From NCBI GenBank assembly GCA_902494945.1, contig CABUVF010000098.1, forward strand, positions 1-7,928: a stretch of DNA of 7,928 nt, given 5' to 3'. Origin of the DNA: an uncultured Collinsella sp. Its GTDB lineage: Bacteria > Actinomycetota > Coriobacteriia > Coriobacteriales > Coriobacteriaceae. The notes below the pieces were generated by a model, which made no database searches, was not told the origin of the DNA, and worked only from the letters and a program-made list of their open reading frames with translations. Numbering within the stretch: the first letter of the stretch is position 1; every line of letters starts with the position of its first letter. The position numbers were made by a program, and so were the translations under genes. Below are positions 5,814-7,928 of this stretch, piece after piece.

Positions 5814-6398
5814 ATGGATATCAAGGTTTCTGGACGCAAGACGACGGTAACCGATGCTCTGCGTGCGCATGTGGATGAGAAGATCGGCGAGGCGCTCAAG
5901 GTTTTCGATATCGAGCCCATGACGGTCGACGTTGTACTTCGCTATGAGAAGAACCCCTCGAACCCCAACCCGGCAATCGTCGAGGTTACGGTTCGCGCCC
6001 GCGGTTCGGTGATTCGCGTTGCCGAGCACGGTGCGGATATGTATGCTGCCATCGACCTCTCTGCCGATAAGGTCACCCGCCAGCTGCGCAAGTTCAAGAC
6101 CAAGGTCGTGGACAACCGCCAGGGCGGTGCCAGCGCAGCGGATGTCGCACCGGTCGAGCGCGTCGAGGATCTGGCCGACCTGCTGCTGCCCGAGGAGGAG
6201 GACGACCTGCTCGTCCGCGAGAAGGTCATCGATGTCACCCCGATGACTGAGGAGCAGGCGCTGGTGCAGACCGATCTGCTCGGCCACGACTTCTACGTGT
6301 TCGAGAACGCGACGACCGGCCTCATCAATGTGGTGTATCACCGTAAGAATGGTGGATATGGCATCATCAAGCCCCGTATCGAAACACTTGACGAGTAA
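5814..6398 (+). CDS. hpf: Long-form ribosome hibernation promoting factor
   Basis: HPF binds the 30S decoding region in stationary phase or stress; the long form also pairs two ribosomes into inactive 100S dimers through its C-terminal domain. The N-terminal S30AE (YfiA-like) domain covers about residues 1-97, starting MDIKVSGRKTTVTDALRAHV, with the basic helix LRKFKTKV (91-98). An acidic linker follows (about 110-135, including PEEEDD). The C-terminal dimerisation domain (about 136-190) has the family signature LLGHDFYVFENATTGLINVV and then YHRKNGGYGIIKP. The length of 194 residues is normal for the long form. ATG 5814 is chosen because GGAG 5804-5807 lies 6 nt upstream and the domain begins at the first residue; the frame is open 20 codons further up but without homology-like sequence. 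It is transcribed alone, between two terminators. Confidence 0.96.
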   Translation: MDIKVSGRKTTVTDALRAHVDEKIGEALKVFDIEPMTVDVVLRYEKNPSNPNPAIVEVTVRARGSVIRVAEHGADMYAAIDLSADKVTRQLRKFKTKVVDNRQGGASAADVAPVERVEDLADLLLPEEEDDLLVREKVIDVTPMTEEQALVQTDLLGHDFYVFENATTGLINVVYHRKNGGYGIIKPRIETLDE

Positions 6399-6402
6399 AA
6401 TA

Positions 6403-6459
6403 CGTTAACTTGCATGAGTTAACGGTTGGCGGCCATCCCATGCGGGTGGCCGCTTTTTT
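6403..6459 (+). terminator. Intrinsic terminator after hpf, preceded by a second inverted repeat
   Basis: GCGGCCA (6429-6435) plus CCC (6437-6439) pairs with GGG (6444-6446) plus TGGCCGC (6447-6453), with one bulged T and a 4-nt loop, followed by six Ts (6454-6459). This is the terminator itself. Just upstream, CGTTAACT (6403-6410) pairs with AGTTAACG (6417-6424) around TGCATG, making a second hairpin that starts five bases after the hpf stop codon. The terminator ends only 18 nt before the degV start codon, so either the degV promoter lies upstream of or within this region, or degV depends on read-through. Confidence 0.9.
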
Positions 6460-6477
6460 ACGTAAGGAGTCGCTTTG

Positions 6478-7431
6478 ATGGACAAGGCTGCATCTACCGG
6501 CCATTCAGACCGCTGCCGCATCGTCGTCGATACCTGCTGCGACTTTAGCCCCGAGGTCGCTGCGAACCTCGATGTCGATATCTTGGGTTTTCCCTTCATT
6601 ATCGATGGCGAGGAGCGCACGGATGACATCTGGTCGAGCATCACACCCAAGGAGTTCTACGACCGCATGCGCGCCGGTGCCCGCGTGTCCACCTCGGCTG
6701 TGTCGCTCGGTCGCTATATCGAGTTCTTTACCGAGTGCGCCAAAGAGGGTACGCCCACGGTCTACCTGTGCTTTACCTCGGCGCTGTCGTCGAGCTACAA
6801 CTCCGCGTGCCAGGCGGCGGACGCCGTGCGCGCCGAGTATCCCAACTTTGAGCTGTACGTGGTCGACAACGCTCTGCCCTGTGCGACCGGCGAGCTCTTG
6901 GCGCTCGAGGCCGTCCGTCAACGCTCGGCGGGACTGACCGCCAAGCAGCTGGTCGACTGGGCAAACGAGGCCAAGACCTATGTCCACGGTTACTTTACGC
7001 TCGAGAGCTTTGACGCGCTGGCTGCCGGCGGCCGCATTCCGCCCGCGGCGGCACAGCTCACGGCAAAGCTCGACGTCAAACCCGAGCTGTCCTACGACCT
7101 GGCCGGCTCGCTGTCGCTGATCGGCGTCAACCGCGGTCGCAAGAAGGCGCTCAAGTCCATTCTCAAGTCGTTCCGCGAGAACTATGTGCCCGATCGCACC
7201 ATGCCCATCGCCATTATGACGGCCGATGCCGAAAAGGACGGCGACTGGCTCGAGGCCGCCATCCGCAAGGAGGAAGGCTGCGCCGACGTGACCATCATCC
7301 GCAGCTCTGTGGGCCCCACCATTGGCTCGCACGTGGGCCCCGGCATGGTGGCTTGCGCGTTTTGGGGCAAGAACCGCGCCGACAAGGCGTCGCTTTCCGA
7401 CCGCATCGCCCGCCGCGTGCGCGGTCAGTAG
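6478..7431 (+). CDS. DegV family fatty-acid-binding protein (FakB-like)
   Basis: DegV/FakB proteins hold a fatty acid in a buried pocket and present it to the kinase FakA for phosphorylation, feeding exogenous fatty acids into phospholipid synthesis. Family blocks appear in order: IVVDTCCDFSPEV (15-27), VSTSAVSLGRYIEFF (70-84), CFTSALSSSYNSACQAA (98-114), VVDNALPCATGELL (128-141), LAAGGRIPPAAAQLTAKLDV (181-200) with KPELSYDLAGSLSL after it, and the C-terminal VGPTIGSHVGPGMVACAFWG (278-297) with the conserved histidine and GPG. At 317 residues it is a little longer than the usual 280-290. ATG 6478 is preceded by AAGGAG (6464-6469); TTG 6475 is in frame but less likely. No fakA (DAK-domain kinase) gene is in the window, and genomes often carry several DegV paralogues, so the bound lipid cannot be stated. 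Confidence 0.93.
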   Translation: MDKAASTGHSDRCRIVVDTCCDFSPEVAANLDVDILGFPFIIDGEERTDDIWSSITPKEFYDRMRAGARVSTSAVSLGRYIEFFTECAKEGTPTVYLCFTSALSSSYNSACQAADAVRAEYPNFELYVVDNALPCATGELLALEAVRQRSAGLTAKQLVDWANEAKTYVHGYFTLESFDALAAGGRIPPAAAQLTAKLDVKPELSYDLAGSLSLIGVNRGRKKALKSILKSFRENYVPDRTMPIAIMTADAEKDGDWLEAAIRKEEGCADVTIIRSSVGPTIGSHVGPGMVACAFWGKNRADKASLSDRIARRVRGQ

Positions 7432-7529
7432 GCAAGTAACGCGGCCGTAATCGATCCCAACTCACAGCCCAAACGCTGGCACCGAGTATTCAACCTGGTA
7501 ATAACCCCCAACCCAAAAGGAAAGGCTTC

Positions 7530-7928
7530 ATGGCAAACAAGCTCTCTGTCGCATTTATCGGCACCGGAATCATGGGTGCCCCCATCGCCGGCCACATTCT
7601 GGACGCCGGCTATCCCGTCACGGTCAACAACCGCACTAAGTCCAAGGCGGCGGCGCTTATCGAGCACGGCGCAGTCTGGGCCGATACGCCGGCAGATGCC
7701 GTGGCGAACGCCGACGTCGTCTTTACCATGGTGGGTTATCCCTCCGAGGTCGAGGAGCTCTACCTGGCGGGCGACGGCCTGCTGGCCTGCACTAAGCCCG
7801 GCGCGGTGCTGATCGACCTCACCACGAGCTCGCCCGAGCTCGCCCGTGACATTGCCGAGGCCGCCCAGGTTTCTGGTCGCATGGCGTTTGACTGCCCCGT
7901 CACCGGCGGCGAGTCGGGCGCTATCGCC
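7530..7928 (+). CDS. NAD(P)-dependent beta-hydroxyacid dehydrogenase (3-hydroxyisobutyrate / tartronate semialdehyde reductase type), N-terminal part
   Basis: The gene runs off the window; 133 residues are visible of a family that is usually about 290-300. The Rossmann nucleotide-binding motif is IGTGIMGAPIAGHIL (10-24). NNRTKSKA (33-40) follows the second strand; an Arg-Thr pair there is often seen in members that use NADP. The substrate-binding signature of the family, usually D-x-P-V-S-G-G, appears as DCPVTGGESGA (121-131). The catalytic lysine lies beyond the window. Members reduce or oxidise small beta-hydroxyacids such as 3-hydroxyisobutyrate, glycerate or tartronate semialdehyde; the exact substrate cannot be told from this half. 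ATG 7530 has AGGAAAGG at 7518-7525. The 98-nt gap from the DegV gene shows no terminator or strong promoter. Confidence 0.9.
   Translation, partial: MANKLSVAFIGTGIMGAPIAGHILDAGYPVTVNNRTKSKAAALIEHGAVWADTPADAVANADVVFTMVGYPSEVEELYLAGDGLLACTKPGAVLIDLTTSSPELARDIAEAAQVSGRMAFDCPVTGGESGAIA

Noticed and set aside
5643..6341. Antisense open frame opposite hpf
   Set aside because: The + strand carries a complete long-form HPF with both domains; the antisense translation shows no family pattern.
6505..7332. Antisense open frame opposite the DegV gene
   Set aside because: Shadow of a clear DegV protein whose family blocks are all in the + strand frame.
7432..7529. Terminator or promoter between the DegV gene and the dehydrogenase
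   Set aside because: No inverted repeat with a T-run and no well-spaced -35/-10 pair could be found in these 98 bases; only the ribosome binding site at 7518-7525 is clear.

Overview
The window looks like a chromosomal segment of a high-GC, Gram-positive-type gut actinobacterium of the class Coriobacteriia, most likely Collinsella or a close relative. This rests on strong GC bias at third codon positions with Arg almost entirely CGC/CGT, good Shine-Dalgarno sites, a lipobox lipoprotein, a long-form HPF, a RicT next to the end of what looks like holB, and a Coriobacteriia-type DUF559/AbiEi-like protein. The genus call is an inference from sequence character, not from a database match. All convincing genes are on the + strand.

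Layout: (1) 2-76, the last codons of an upstream gene, probably holB (DNA polymerase III delta'), overlapping ricT. (2) 67-1722, ricT with a large arginine-patch tail. (3) A 15-bp hairpin at 1786-1821 whose 3' arm contains the ribosome binding site of the next gene. (4) 1825-2631, comF-type phosphoribosyltransferase, followed after 11 nt by (5) 2643-3752, a protein of unknown function with an AbiEi-like N-terminal part and a DUF559 / restriction-endonuclease-fold-like C-terminal part. (6) 3753-4485, a gene-free stretch holding a 217-bp inverted-repeat element, a set of very stable GC-rich hairpins, a consensus-type promoter and a leader of about 330 nt. (7) 4486-5496, an orphan substrate-binding lipoprotein, ended by a clear terminator at 5563-5596. 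(8) 5814-6398, hpf, with terminator 6429-6459. (9) 6478-7431, a DegV-family fatty-acid-binding protein. (10) 7530 to the window end, the N-terminal 133 residues of a beta-hydroxyacid dehydrogenase.

Functional reading: the left end is a replication/RNA-turnover cluster (holB-ricT), followed by comF and the endonuclease-like gene, which are probably cotranscribed. The right half consists of separate one-gene transcription units for uptake, ribosome hibernation, lipid handling and oxidoreduction. The least explained parts are the gene-free region 3753-4485 (inverted-repeat element, nested hairpins, long leader) and the endonuclease-like gene just before it. No tRNA, rRNA, CRISPR array, transposase or phage gene was seen.
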